64,000 nucleotides of DNA, taken from Chaenocephalus aceratus (Eukaryota > Chordata > Actinopteri > Perciformes > Channichthyidae). The translations under genes and the position numbers were made by a program. The stretch covers positions 248,001 through 312,000 of the forward strand of contig JAMFTG010000048.1 in the NCBI GenBank assembly GCA_023974075.1, given 5' to 3'. The notes beneath the pieces were generated by a model, which did not search any database, was not told where the DNA came from, and was given only the letters and a program-made list of their open reading frames with translations. Position 1 is the first letter of the stretch, and every line of letters starts with the position of its first letter. Below are positions 43,225 to 53,705 of the stretch, piece by piece.

Positions 43225-44285
43225 CCAGGGGCACGAACTTCTGCCCGGTGTTCCCTCTTGGTTTAGTCCGTGGGGGAGTGCTTAAGTGTGGGTACACAGG
43301 TTCGCCTGGTGCCCAAGGTTATGGATGTGCTGGTGTCACCCCATATTCACATACCTTTTACCCGCCTCAAGAGGCACTATTTTCGGATACAATTACCTGC
43401 CTCAAGAGGCACTATTTTCGGATAAAATTTATCCATTTTCACCCTTTTCTCTGGTTCTTCCAAAAGATAACAGAGTATTTCCTGACTCTGGATGAATGCA
43501 AGGGGAGTTGTCAGGGGACTCTACCCGCCTCAAGAGGCACTATTTTCGGATACAATTACCCGCCTCAAGAGGCACTATTTTCGGATACAATTTATCCATT
43601 TTCACCCTTTTCTCTGGTTCTTCCAAAATACATCAAACATCCAGGTTTCACACACTAATTCCTGGGTAAGAAAGCTACCCTGGATGGGTCGTCAAATGTG
43701 GATGAAATGGACAGATTCCTGTACATTTCATGCACTTTTAATGGGAGTCGTCACGTGTGGATGAAATGGACATATCCTCCCTATATTCACACCACTTTTA
43801 CCCAGGTTTCACACACTAATTCCTGGGTAAGAAAGCCCTGTACATCTCCCTGGATGAAATGGCCATATCCTCCCTATATTCACAGTGATCTTACCCAGGT
43901 TTCAGACACTAATTCCTGGGTAAGAAAGCCACCCTGAATGGGTCGTCAAATGTGGATGAAATGGACAGATTCCTGTACATTTCATGCACTTTTAATGGGA
44001 GTCGTCACGTGTGGATGAAATGGACATATCCTCCCTAAATTCACAGCAATCTTACCCAGCTTTCACACACTAATTCCTGGGTAAGAAAGCCCTGTACATC
44101 TCCCTGGATGAAATGGCCATATCCTCCCTGTATTCACATACATTTTACCCAGGTTTCAGACACTAATTCCTGGGTAATAAAGCCACCCTGGACGGGTCGT
44201 CAAATGTGGATGAAATGGACAGATTCCTGTCCATTTCATGCACTTTTAATGGGCAGATTCCTCCTCACTTTAGTCCGAGTGAGGA
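43225..44285. repeat. Satellite E/D mixture
   Basis: A variant header (ACCAGGGGCACGAACTTC ... GTGGGGGAGTGCTTAAG, 43,227-43,290) precedes units with GCCTCAAGAGGCACTATTTT (43,365-43,610), then satellite D units (CACACACTAATTCCTGGGT, GGATGAAATGGACAG; 43,650-44,270). Confidence 0.9.
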
Positions 44286-44925
44286 GTCCTCAAGTGTGGG
44301 ATGATGTGTAAGGTAGAAGAGGATAAAACAAGTTAAAGTGTGAACCTCCAGCAGGGCAGGTGTTGCTGTGAATAAGGCCGAATATGGAAGCCGATGAGCG
44401 GACAATGAAGCACCGCAAAATCCACCTCTTTTCAGACTCACCAGGGGCATAAAAACATCCTCCACCGGAGGGTGGGTGGTGCTGCTGTGAATAAGGCCGA
44501 ATATAGAAGCCGATGAGCGGACAGTAAAGCACCGCAAAATCCACCTCTTTCAGACTCACCAGGGGCATGAAAACATCCTCCACCGGAGGGTGGGTGGTGC
44601 TGCTGTGAATAAGGCCGAATATGGAAGCCGATGAGCGGACAGTAAAGCACCGCAAAATCCACCTCTTTTCAGACTCACCAGGCGCATAAAAACATCCTCC
44701 ACCGGAGGGTGGGTGGTGCTGCTGTGAATAAGGCCGAATATGGAAGCCGATGAGCGGACAGTAAAGCACCGCAAAATCCACCTCTTTTCAGACTCACCAG
44801 GGGCATAAAAACATCCTCCACTGGAGGGTGGGTGGTGCTGCTGTGAATAAGGCCGAATATGGAAGCCGATGAGCGGACAGTAAAGCACTGCAAAATCCAC
44901 CTCTTTTCAGACTCACCAAGGGCAT
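44286..44925. repeat. Satellite C: ~118-bp tandem array
   Basis: Five units; AATAAGGCCGAATAT recurs at 44,371, 44,490, 44,608 and so on (118-119 bp). Each has CATCCTCCACCGGAGGGTGG and CACCGCAAAATCCACC. Minus-strand frames read through it (for example 44,290-44,781) are periodic artefacts. Confidence 0.95.
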
Positions 44926-45652
44926 GAAGTTCTGGAGGGTGTGAAAATCTGGGTTTAGTCCGTTGGCGAGTGCTTAATTCCTGGGGTCCGGGGTCTCATG
45001 TTATGGAAGTATGGATGATTTTCGAAATTCTCGAAAACCGGCTAAGTGCCAACGGAGGAGGGGCTCAAGTCTTTGGCGCTTCGGGCGGAAGCCCCGGAGA
45101 CATTTGCACTCCCCCGTTGCAATTTACAATGGAGAGGGGAATCGAGACCTCCCTTCCTCCGTCCAAAAAATTCATTCATCTTTTCCAAGCTACCATCTGC
45201 ACGAAATCGGAAACCCGGTTTTTGAGAGCACTTAGAAAAAAACGAGCTATTTTCACATGATGGGGAAATCATGGAGGAATGTATCCGCCTCATGAGCACT
45301 TTGGATCGGATACAATTGTTGCCTGGAGGACCCCCAATCATGGTTCTCACAAAACTTTAAGTTTTCGAACTGGTCTCTGGAGGAATTCAAGGGGAGTTGT
45401 CACGGAATAACGAGACGCTATTTTCGGATACATTTGTTGCCTGGAGGACCCCCAATCATGGTTCTCACAAAACTTTAAGTTTTCAAACTGGTCTCTGGAG
45501 GAATTCAAGGGGAGTTGTCACGGAATAACGAGACACTATTTTCGGATACATTTGTTGCCTGGAGGACCCCCAATCATGGTTCTCACAAAACTTTAAGTTT
45601 TCGAACTGGTCTCTGGAAGAATTCAAGGGGAGTTGTCACGGAATAACGAGAC
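44926..45652. repeat. Header module and satellite F: ~118-bp array
   Basis: Header at 44,918-45,008 (GGCATGAAGTTCTGGAGGGTG ... TTTAGTCCGTTGGCGAGTGC). A unique-looking 45,010-45,280 stretch is followed by about three 118-bp units (CCCCCAATCATGGTTCTCAC at 45,331, 45,449 and 45,567) containing ATTTTCGGATACA. Confidence 0.92.
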
Positions 45653-46470
45653 AATGAATAAACAAAGCCAAGCCGAGGGGAGGGTTCGAGGGGAGGGCCC
45701 TGGCTGTTTCGGCAGCCTCCGCTCCTCTCTTCTCTCCCTCCCCGAGGCAAGCTCGCGCTCCCGCTGTAAAAGGCGGGAGCGCGGGCACCCCACCGCCACT
45801 CTCTCTGAGCCTGGCTCCCGAGCAGGGCGTTCTCCCCGGCAACCCGCCAGCAGATGAAAACACCCACCTCTCCGCCTCTTCCGAGGGACGAGGGAACCGC
45901 GCGGGGGGGTCTGCTGGAGGCTCCTGCCGGGTGCTCCGTCCTGCGCTTCACCGGGACCCGGCTCGAACACTCGGAACTCTGACTCCAGCGGGGTGTGGCG
46001 GCCTCGCCCTGGCCGTCCACCGTGCGCCCTCCGGGTACCTGACTCCCCTGCCTCCTCTGGGGGCAGGTGCGAGGGGTTCAATGCCTCCTTCCCCCTGGGA
46101 CGGAGCGCCCGGAGGGTACTGTTATCCCCACGTTGTCGTACCCAAAACTGTCGGGATGTCCGGTGCGGTTGCTCGCTTCTGTGCGTGCGCGGCTGCCGGT
46201 GGACTTTCAGTCTCCGCGCTGCCCGCGTTCCGCCTGGCTTGCCGCGTGCGGGTGTCGTTTGGGGAGAGAGGGGGGTGTCAGCGGAGGTTGGGTCGGGTCC
46301 AGAGACTCCACCTCTTAACGCCGCAGCGGAGCACCAGACTCAGGGGAAAGCTGTGAGCCTCTCCCCGGAACGCACCTCGGTGCGCGCCGGGAAGAGCCAC
46401 GTCGTGTCGTCCTCCGGGGCGGCTCCTGGATGAAAGTACCAGGACTATCCAGGGTATTTTCGATGCACTA
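45653..46470. other. GC-rich island inside the satellites, possibly rDNA spacer
   Basis: About 0.8 kb, strongly GC- and CpG-rich, with no repeat of the satellites. It lies between units of satellite F and the next array: left junction GAGACA|ATGAAT, right junction near 46,465. Stretches such as CCGGGTACCTGACTCCC and GTCGTACCCAAAACTGTCGG recall teleost ITS1 spacer sequence, but no 18S or 5.8S end is present. The open frames on both strands follow from the GC content; none has a recognisable domain. Confidence 0.45.
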
Positions 46471-46760
46471 TTTTCGGATACATTTAATCCATTTTCACCC
46501 CTTTCCTCTGGTTCTTCCAAAGGATAACAGAGTATTTCCAGACTCTGGAGGAACGTGAGGGGAGTTGTCAGGGGACTCTACCCACATTTTGATGCACTAT
46601 TTTCGGATACATTTAATCCATTTTCACCCCTTTCCTCTGTTATCCTTTGGGAGAACCAGAGTATTTCCAGACTCTGGAGGAACGTGAGGGGAGTTGTCAG
46701 GGGACTCTACCCACATATTGATGCACTATTTTCGGATACTTTTTTTGACTTTCATGCATC
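46471..46760. repeat. Satellite E array, ~120-130 bp units
   Basis: Two to three units: GATGCACTATTTTCGGATAC, CATTTAATCCATTTTCACCCC, CCAGACTCTGGAGGAACGTG and GTTGTCAGGGGACTCTACCC. Confidence 0.88.
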
Positions 46761-46979
46761 TTTCCATGGATGAATTATTGTATTTATTTTTAACTTTTTG
46801 GTCAATTTCATCCAGTTTTGGCCCCGCCTTGCCTGGATGATAAGACCAAGAGATGACAGGGATCTATGCCCGCCTAACGAGTGCCTAAATGGGACACCTT
46901 TCGCACGATGATGCAAATGAAAACAAACAATGTTTTGAAAATGAGCTGAGTGCACCTTTCTTGAGTCTTTTCACGCTTC

Positions 46980-49398
46980 CTTCTTTTTCGCCCCCGGTTC
47001 TATACCTACTACTGGTGACATTTCCCGGTACCGAAATGCTCAAGAATACAGGTCGGATGGCGGTCCGTTCTGTAATAGTTCCTACCGCGCCCAGATTCTG
47101 CTGTTGTTGGCCAACGGACGGACAAACATTAGGCTCCATCCCTGCACCATTGCAGGATGCGAGTACCGCGGGACAAGGCTGGACCGCCACTTGGACAGAG
47201 ACCATGTTGAGCTGTCCCGGGAGGAAATACATGTGGTTCTAAATAAACTAAAAATGACAGTGGCAAAGAAGGAGCTTTATGAACTCTGAATAACAAACCC
47301 CACAGTAGGAATGATTACCTCTTGGGATGTTGACATGGTGGAAGATGATGATGTCCTGTCACAACCTCCACCCTTGTCCCCGGTGATTGAATGTGACAAC
47401 CCGGACTGTAAGGAATGGAGGATGGAGGCAAACACAGTGAGGGCTCAGCGGGACAGATATGCTGCTGAGGTGAAATCCCTGCGCTGCAAGTTGCAGCAGA
47501 GGATAAAACATAAGCGACAGAGGATGGATCAGCGGGCCGGGGACATGCATGAGTTCGATGGGGAGGAACGAGAGCGGGTCTTTCTAAAGAAACGACCCCG
47601 AACAGAGTCGACACCAACGAGGCTGTCCAAGTCGAAAGGTCCCTCCTGCAGCAAGTCTCCCATTCCCGCCTGCAGAAAGTCTCCCATTCCCGCCTGCAGC
47701 AAGTCCCCCACTGGCTCTCACACACATTCATCCAGCTCCTCAGAACCTGCATCCATGTATACCGAGGCCTCGTCAACCTCCCCTCCCATACATTCCCCCT
47801 GGTTCCGCGGCAGGGTCCGGGGGAATATAATGCGGAACATCACATTCCAACGGATCATGGGTAAGTGTGTTGAATATGTCACAAATGCAGTTTCTGTAAC
47901 ACACAATGTGTTGTCATTAAAGTACTGTTTTATGTTTCACAGAAGAGTATCTGCAAGGATACCGGGAGCATTATGTGGGCATCGACCCAACAGTGAGGCT
48001 CCAAGAAAACACAGTCTCCAAAATAAGCAGAGTGAAATCGTTCCTAAGTTTCATGGCTCACGGTTTCAATCGCCTGTCTGACTGGCTCTTTTTGAGGGAT
48101 CTGAAGAGGATACGTGGGTGGTCCCGGAGCCTGATAAAGTCAAGCCTACAGGTCACGACCTCCGACTTCTATATCAAAAATATATCACACTTTCTCAAGT
48201 ACATGGCCGACACACCGTGCAAGGGGAGCAGGCTCAGCCAAAACGACATGATTTTAATCAAACGGGAAGTTGTTGCCATCCTGAAGTCCCTGAATAAGAG
48301 GTTCTTATCCACCAGATGCAAGTGAAGCGGGACAAGATGGAAGGTCTGCTGAGCCATAACGACATCATGGCATGTTTGACTTCAACCAAAACTTGCATCG
48401 CTCAGCTCCTGGACGTGATGGCCAGCAATCCGACTACCGCAACCCGGATACTCCTCTATGGGTACATGACCCTCCATTGGAGCTGTATTTATGGCCACCG
48501 TCCGGGGGTCTACTCCAACATGACCAACGCCGAGGTCCGAAAGGCGGATACAACTGGCACTGCCTTCGGCTACCTCATCCATGTGAGTGCTATTAAAAAA
48601 TGTATTTATTCTGGCAGTTATATGCATGATTGATACTTCTATTGACGCTCTCTACCTCTGTCATAACAGGTAAGCAACCACAAGACGGCCAATGCGTTCA
48701 GGGAAGCGCAGCTGTACCTCACCATAGAAGAATTTGGATGGATGAAGAGGTGGCTGGAAATCAAGGGTACGCTGACCTGCACCCAGAGCCGCTACTTCCT
48801 ATACACAGCGGGGAAGAACCCGTCCAGGAACCTTGCCTACTCCCTGAGGTTGGCATGGGCTGATGTGGGGCTACAAGGTCCCATTAACTTCACCGACCTC
48901 CGCACAGTCCACGCCGATAATGCGAAGAGGTTTCAGGACAAATGCAACCGCCAAAGAGTGAGTGATTTCATGTGTCACAACACTGCAACTGCAGACACAT
49001 TTTATGCCAAAAATCCTTCTTTGAAGGAGGCTGCGGACATACGGCTGCTCTTCACAGAGTCACTGCAAGCAGCAGCAGCGGCAGCAGCAGCGGGAAATGA
49101 AGACACTTTGGCGGGTATTGACATCGACAGTGACAGCTCTGGAGAGGAGCACAGCCCCGCTCCCTACCAAGACTCCACCGATGCCGAGACGTCAGATGAA
49201 GAATTCTCCAAAAATGTCAACGCTTGGAGAGCGGCGAAGAGGGACCAGTCACTGGCCGAACACAGCCCCTCAGACATGGGTGAAGAGAGGATGCCATACT
49301 CTGCACCAACTTCACCCGATACGGACACTGTTGCCAGTGACCAACTTGTAAATATGCAATGTTTTGTTGTACTCAGTCCCCTTGTGCTGGGTGAGTGA
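46980..49398 (+). pseudogene. Crypton-like tyrosine recombinase gene, multi-exon, with zinc finger
   Basis: The N-terminal part (from about 47,053) has a C2H2-like finger, HPCTIAGC ... RHLDRDH (C-x4-C, H-x4-H), then an in-frame TGA at 47,287. The frame continues with a C-x4-C motif (CDNPDC), a coiled-coil-like basic segment and Ser-Pro repeats (CSKSPIPAC) to a GT donor at 47,861. Exon 2 (47,943-48,582) holds the helical core-binding region, a one-base frameshift near 48,300, then the catalytic start with GHRPGVYSNMT. Exon 3 (48,670-49,398) has SNHKTANAF, TDLRTVHAD, MCHNTATADTFYA (R, K, R, H and Tyr of the recombinase), poly-Ala and an acidic tail. Stop plus frameshift suggest a decayed copy, unless the finger is a separate gene. 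Confidence 0.72.
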
Positions 49399-49442
49399 AT
49401 AATGTTATCCTGTAATATAGTGTCAATGTATATACTTCTGTA

Positions 49443-49448
49443 AATAAA
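49443..49448 (+). terminator. Polyadenylation signal of the YR gene
   Basis: AATAAA 45 bp after the stop codon. The satellite header-like CCCAGGGGCACGA starts about 65 bp later. Confidence 0.5.
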
Positions 49449-49499
49449 GTTTGTTAAAATTACTTACTTTGTCCTCTGTTTTTAAAGCCCAATATGGGT

Positions 49500-50157
49500 T
49501 TTTTCCCTTTAAGATCCCAGGGGCACGATGTTCTGGTTCTGGTGGTAGCATGGAGGTGTTTAGTCCGAGTGAGGAGTGCTCAAGTGTAGGATGATGTGTA
49601 AGGTAGAAGAGGGTCAGAATATGGATGCCGATGGGCGGACGATAACAGCACCGCAAAATCCACCCCCTTTAAGTGTTACCAGGGCCATGAGAACATCCTC
49701 CACCGGAGGGTGGGTGGTGCTGCTGTGAAGAAGGCCGAATATGGATGCCGATGGGCGGACGATAAAGCACCGCAAAATCCACCCCCTTTAAGTGTTACCA
49801 GGGCCATGAGAACATCCTCCACCGGAGGGTGGGTGGTGCTGCTGTGAAGAAGGCCGAATATGGATGCCGATGGGCGGATGATAAAGCACCGCAAAATCCA
49901 CCCCCTTTAAGTGTTACCAGGGCCATGAGAACATCCTCCACCGGAGGGTGGGTGGTGGTGCTGCTGTGAAGAAGGCCGAATATGGATGCCGATGGGCGGA
50001 GGATAAAGCACCGCAAAATCCACCCCCTTTAAGTGTTACCAGGGCCATGAGAACATCCTCCACCGGAGGGTGGGTGTTGCTGCTGTGAAGAAGGCCGAAT
50101 ATGGATGCCGATGGGCGGAGGATAAAGCACCGCAAAATCCACCCCCTTTAAGTGTTA
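49500..50157. repeat. Satellite C: second ~119-bp array
   Basis: After a header variant (49,512-49,600), five units with AAGGCCGAATATGGATGCCG at about 119-bp spacing, nearly identical, with TTTAAGTGTTACCAGGGCCATG at the joints. The unit is homologous to the 44.3-kb array but with AAG for AATAAG and GATGGGCGG for GATGAGCGG. Confidence 0.95.
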
Positions 50158-52684
50158 CCAGGGGCACGAGTTTCTTGAGGGTGTGATCATCTGGGTTCAG
50201 TCCGTGGGGGAGTGCTTAAGTTCGGGGGCCCGGGGACCCAAGGTGCACGAGGTTCTGGAAGTACGCATGTCAGGGAGAGATCCTGGAGCTCCTTAGTCCG
50301 TGTTTTGGGGGTCTTGGAGCGGCCACAGAGAGGTGCTTTTCCCTGGTGTATTTCATGGAAGTCTGAATTAGCCTGTTTGCTCATGGTAGGGAGGGATCCT
50401 GGAGCTCCTTAGTCCGTGTTTTGGGGGTCTTGGAGCGGCCCCGAAGAGGTGGCTTTGTCGGTGTACGTAATGGGTAAGAAAGCCACCCTGGACGGGTCGT
50501 CAAATGTGGATGAAATGGACAGATTCCTGTAAATTTCATGCACTTTTAATGGGGTCGTCGAATGTGGATGAAATGGACAGATTCCTGTACATTTCATGCA
50601 CTTTTAATGGGAGTCGTCACGTATGGATGAAATGGCCATATCCTCCCTAAATTCACATCAATCTTACCCAGCTTTCACACACTAATTCTTGGGTAACAAA
50701 GCCATGTGCACCCCTGTATTCACAGTGATCTTACCCAGCTTTCACACACTAATTCCTAGGTAAGAAAGCCACCCTGTACGGGTCGTCAAATGTGGATGAA
50801 ATGGACAGATTCCTGTACATTTCATGTACTTTTAATGGGAGTACGTAATGGAAGTGTGAAATAGCCTGTTTAATCCGATTTTGAGCACTCTTTTCCCCGC
50901 ATAAACTAATTTAAATCACCGTTAAACACTTATTTGCAATGTCTATTTCATGAACACCCCTCTATGTATTAAAGTCCGTCACATGGACATATTATTCTGT
51001 ACACTTGGCGGACCGCGACCGGTAGTTAATGTCCACACAGTGTACACACAAGTCCCTAGTATGATAGGGAGGTATCCTGGAGCTCCTTAGTCCGTGTTTT
51101 GGGGGTCTTGGAGCGGCCACAGAGAGGTGCTTTTCACGCTGGGTCTCCTTGCAGTGTGAAATAAACTCGTGTCCGATCGTGCTACTAATTAATAACTTTT
51201 AATAGGAATGTCTGTTTGACATGTGTTCAGAAAGTGCTATTTATTCAGAAATAGCACTTTCTGAATGACCCATTTAAATTTCAAACTGACTTAAAACAGA
51301 CCACCCGACCTTTCAACTAATCTACCCACGTATAGCATGCTATTTTCGGTTATAAATATTATCTTATCACCACGGATGTCCTGTCCATGAAATGGACATA
51401 TCCTCCCTAAATTCACAGCAATCTTACCCAGCTTTCACACACTAATTCCTGGGTAATAAAGCAATGTGCACCCTGTATTCACAGTAATCTTACCCAGCTT
51501 TCACACACTAATTCCTGGGTAAGAAAGCCACCCTGGACGCGTCGTCAAATGTGGATGAAATGGACAGATTCCTGTACATTTCATGCACTTTTAATGGGGT
51601 CGTCAAATGTGGATGAAATGGACAGATTCCTGTACATTTCATGCACTTTTAATGGGAGTCATCACGTGTGGATGAAATGGCCATATCCTCCCTAAATTCA
51701 CAGCAAACTTACCCAGCTTTCACACACTAATTCCTGGGTAATAAAGCCATGTGCACCCTGTATTCACAGTAATCTTACCCAGGTTTCAGACACTAATTCC
51801 TGGGTAAGAAAGCCACCCTGGATGCGTCGTCAAATGTGGATGAAATGGACAGATTCCTGTACATTTCATGCACTTTTAATGGGAGTTGTCACGTGTGGAT
51901 GAAATGGCCATATCCCCCCTAAATTCACAGCAAACTTACCCAGCTTTCACACACTAATTCCTGGGTAATAAAGCCATGTGCACCCTGTATTCACAGTAAT
52001 CTTACCCAGGTTTCAGACACTAATTCCTGGGTAAGAAAGCCACCCTGGATGCGTCGTCAAATGTGGATGAAATGGACAGATTCCTGTACATTTCATGCAC
52101 TTTTAATGGGAGTTGTCACGTGTGGATGAAATGGCCATATCCCCCCTAAATTCACAGCAAACTTACCCAGCTTTCACACACTAATTCCTGGGTAATAAAG
52201 CCATGTGCACCCTGTATTCACAGTAATCTTACCCAGGTTTCAGACACTAATTCCTGGGTAAGAAAGCCACCCTGGACGCGTCCTGGACGCGTCGTCAAAT
52301 GTGGATGAAATGGACAGATTCCTGTACATTTCATGCACTTTTAATGGGAGTACGTAATGGAAGTGTGAAATAGCCTGTTTGCTCATGGTAGGGAGGGATC
52401 CTGGAGCTCCTTAGTCCGTGTTTTGGGGGTCTTGGAGCGGCTACACATAGGTGGTTTTGTCGGTGTACGTAATGGAAGTGTGAAATAGCCCGTTTAATCC
52501 GATTTTGAGCACTCTTTTCCCCGCATAAACTAGTTTAAATCACCGTTAAACACTTATTTGCAATGTCTATTTCATGGACACCCCTCTATGTATTAAAGTC
52601 AGTCACATGGACATATTATTCTGTACACTTTGGCGGACCGCGACCGGTAGTTAATGTCCACACAGTGTACACACAAGTCCCTAG
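50158..52684. repeat. Header, satellite A and satellite D higher-order arrays
   Basis: Header at 50,158-50,268, then two satellite A units (GGATCCTGGAGCTCC variant), then satellite D. From 51,701 a 227-bp composite unit (start CAGCAAACTTACCCAG) repeats at 51,928 and 52,155 with almost no differences. A 219-bp segment at 50,841-51,059 recurs at 52,465-52,684. The array ends at GTCCCTAG, directly beside the minus-strand host gene intron. Confidence 0.93.
51226..51265. repeat. Perfect 17-bp hairpin
   Basis: TTCAGAAAGTGCTATTT (51,226-51,242) and its exact complement (51,249-51,265) around a 6-base loop. Confidence 0.95.
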
Positions 52685-52716
52685 AGTAAGTAAGGAATTA
52701 TTATTATTATTATTAC

Positions 52717-52796
52717 CTGACACAGAGAGCAGGAAGACGACTAATCCACTCGCTGCTGCAGTGAAACTCATAGCTGCTCCTCTCATCTCGTTGAGA
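52717..52796 (-). CDS. Signal-peptide exon of an unidentified secreted/membrane protein gene
   Basis: Exon between an acceptor (TGTGTTATAG) at 52,797 and a donor (GTAATAAT) at 52,716. From the Met at 52,786: MRGAAMSFTAAASGLVVFLL then SVSG, a typical signal peptide (or start at the second Met, 52,771). The exon ends in phase 1, as in immunoglobulin-superfamily leader exons, so a fish Ig-like receptor is a reasonable guess. The next exon would lie to the left, but an ATT microsatellite and then satellite DNA begin within 35 bp. A 5' UTR exon with donor at 52,873 lies upstream. Confidence 0.55.
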
Positions 52797-52804
52797 CTAT
52801 AACA

Positions 52805-53000
52805 CATGTCAGATTAAATAATGTTCACAGGAGGTATACAGAATCAATACATCAATAAACTCTTTCTACTCACAGTGAAGGAGGAACGACATGTTTAAAG
52901 ATAACTTTCCTCTGTCGTCAATGAGCAGCAGACAGATATCAGCCTGTTAAGAGCTTTCCTTCCTCTTTAGATTATTAGTATGCATGATGAGCCAAACGCC
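52805..53000 (-). other. 5' UTR exon and first intron of the signal-peptide gene
   Basis: Reverse-complement counterpart of 10,190-10,411: exon ending TTCCTCCTTCACT with donor GTGAGT (52,873-52,868), an intron of about 77 bp, then the signal-peptide exon. Sequence up to about 52,990 is shared; beyond that the two copies differ. Confidence 0.6.
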
Positions 53001-53705
53001 AGTAAACACCCATCACACAGTTATGTTTTGTTGTCAAAAAATAGACTTTCTTAAACAAAATAAGCATCAGCTTTAACTTGTTTGGCTGCCGATATACCAC
53101 TGACATCAGAAAAGACAATTCAAATTAAGAATAGAATAACAGTTGATCTCTATGAGCACTGAGGAAGTCACACAGTCTGCAGGTGTAGTGAAGGAACAGG
53201 AAGACATTAACCTGTGAAACCACAAGGCAGTTTTTTACTGAACAGCATGAAGAGCACAGTATTCATTATAAGAGAGAATGGAAAATGCCATACAATTTCT
53301 CTTGTTTTGTTTCTTCTCTGTTCTCTCTGCGGTCAGGTTGCTTCTGTTTCAGAGACATGCAGAACACTGAGACGTGAGAAACTCACATACCTGTTAGTTT
53401 CAAGCCAACATGAACACACACATAATCAAGTGGACTGGAAGGAATCACACAATGGTCCGGTAATTATTGTTGGAGCTATTGATTGATTTAACGTGTTGAT
53501 GTTGATCTATGTCATGGAAGAAGTTTCCTTCAATTCCTTTATTCTTCTTTCTATTAGCATCCCTCATAGCTAGATTATATTTGACCTATTTTAAAATCAA
53601 ACAGAAAACCTGGAGCCCTGGTTCAGTGTCTTTGGACACTGCCATGTGTGCTGGCGACCTCTGGTGGGTAAATAGATACATGAGTGCAAAAATGATATCT
53701 GAGGT
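53001..53705. other. Unique flank of the signal-peptide gene
   Basis: Not recognised as repeat. It includes the likely promoter region of the minus-strand gene and one plus-strand frame (53,214-53,486, with a hydrophobic stretch ISLVLFLLCSLCGQVAS) that could be a small secreted protein or chance. Confidence 0.4.
53214..53486 (+). CDS. Small ORF with signal-peptide-like segment, unrecognised
   Basis: 90 codons. If started at the Met of MKSTVFIIRENGKCH (53,247), a hydrophobic core (ISLVLFLLCSLCGQVAS) lies 17-33 residues in. The rest is hydrophilic (SETCRTLRREKL, VDWKESHNGP). There is no family match I know. It could be an unspliced exon of a fish immune gene or a chance frame. Confidence 0.2.
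   Translation: MKPQGSFLLNSMKSTVFIIRENGKCHTISLVLFLLCSLCGQVASVSETCRTLRREKLTYLLVSSQHEHTHNQVDWKESHNGPVIIVGAID

Noticed and set aside
44286..44900. Several long minus-strand frames (MDFAVLYCPLIGF..., MRCFTVRSSASIF...)
   Set aside because: They repeat with the 118-bp satellite period in all frames; they are translations of satellite C, not genes.
45583..46433. Frames of 130-150 codons on both strands in the GC island
   Set aside because: CpG-rich DNA with few stop codons in any frame; no recognisable domain.
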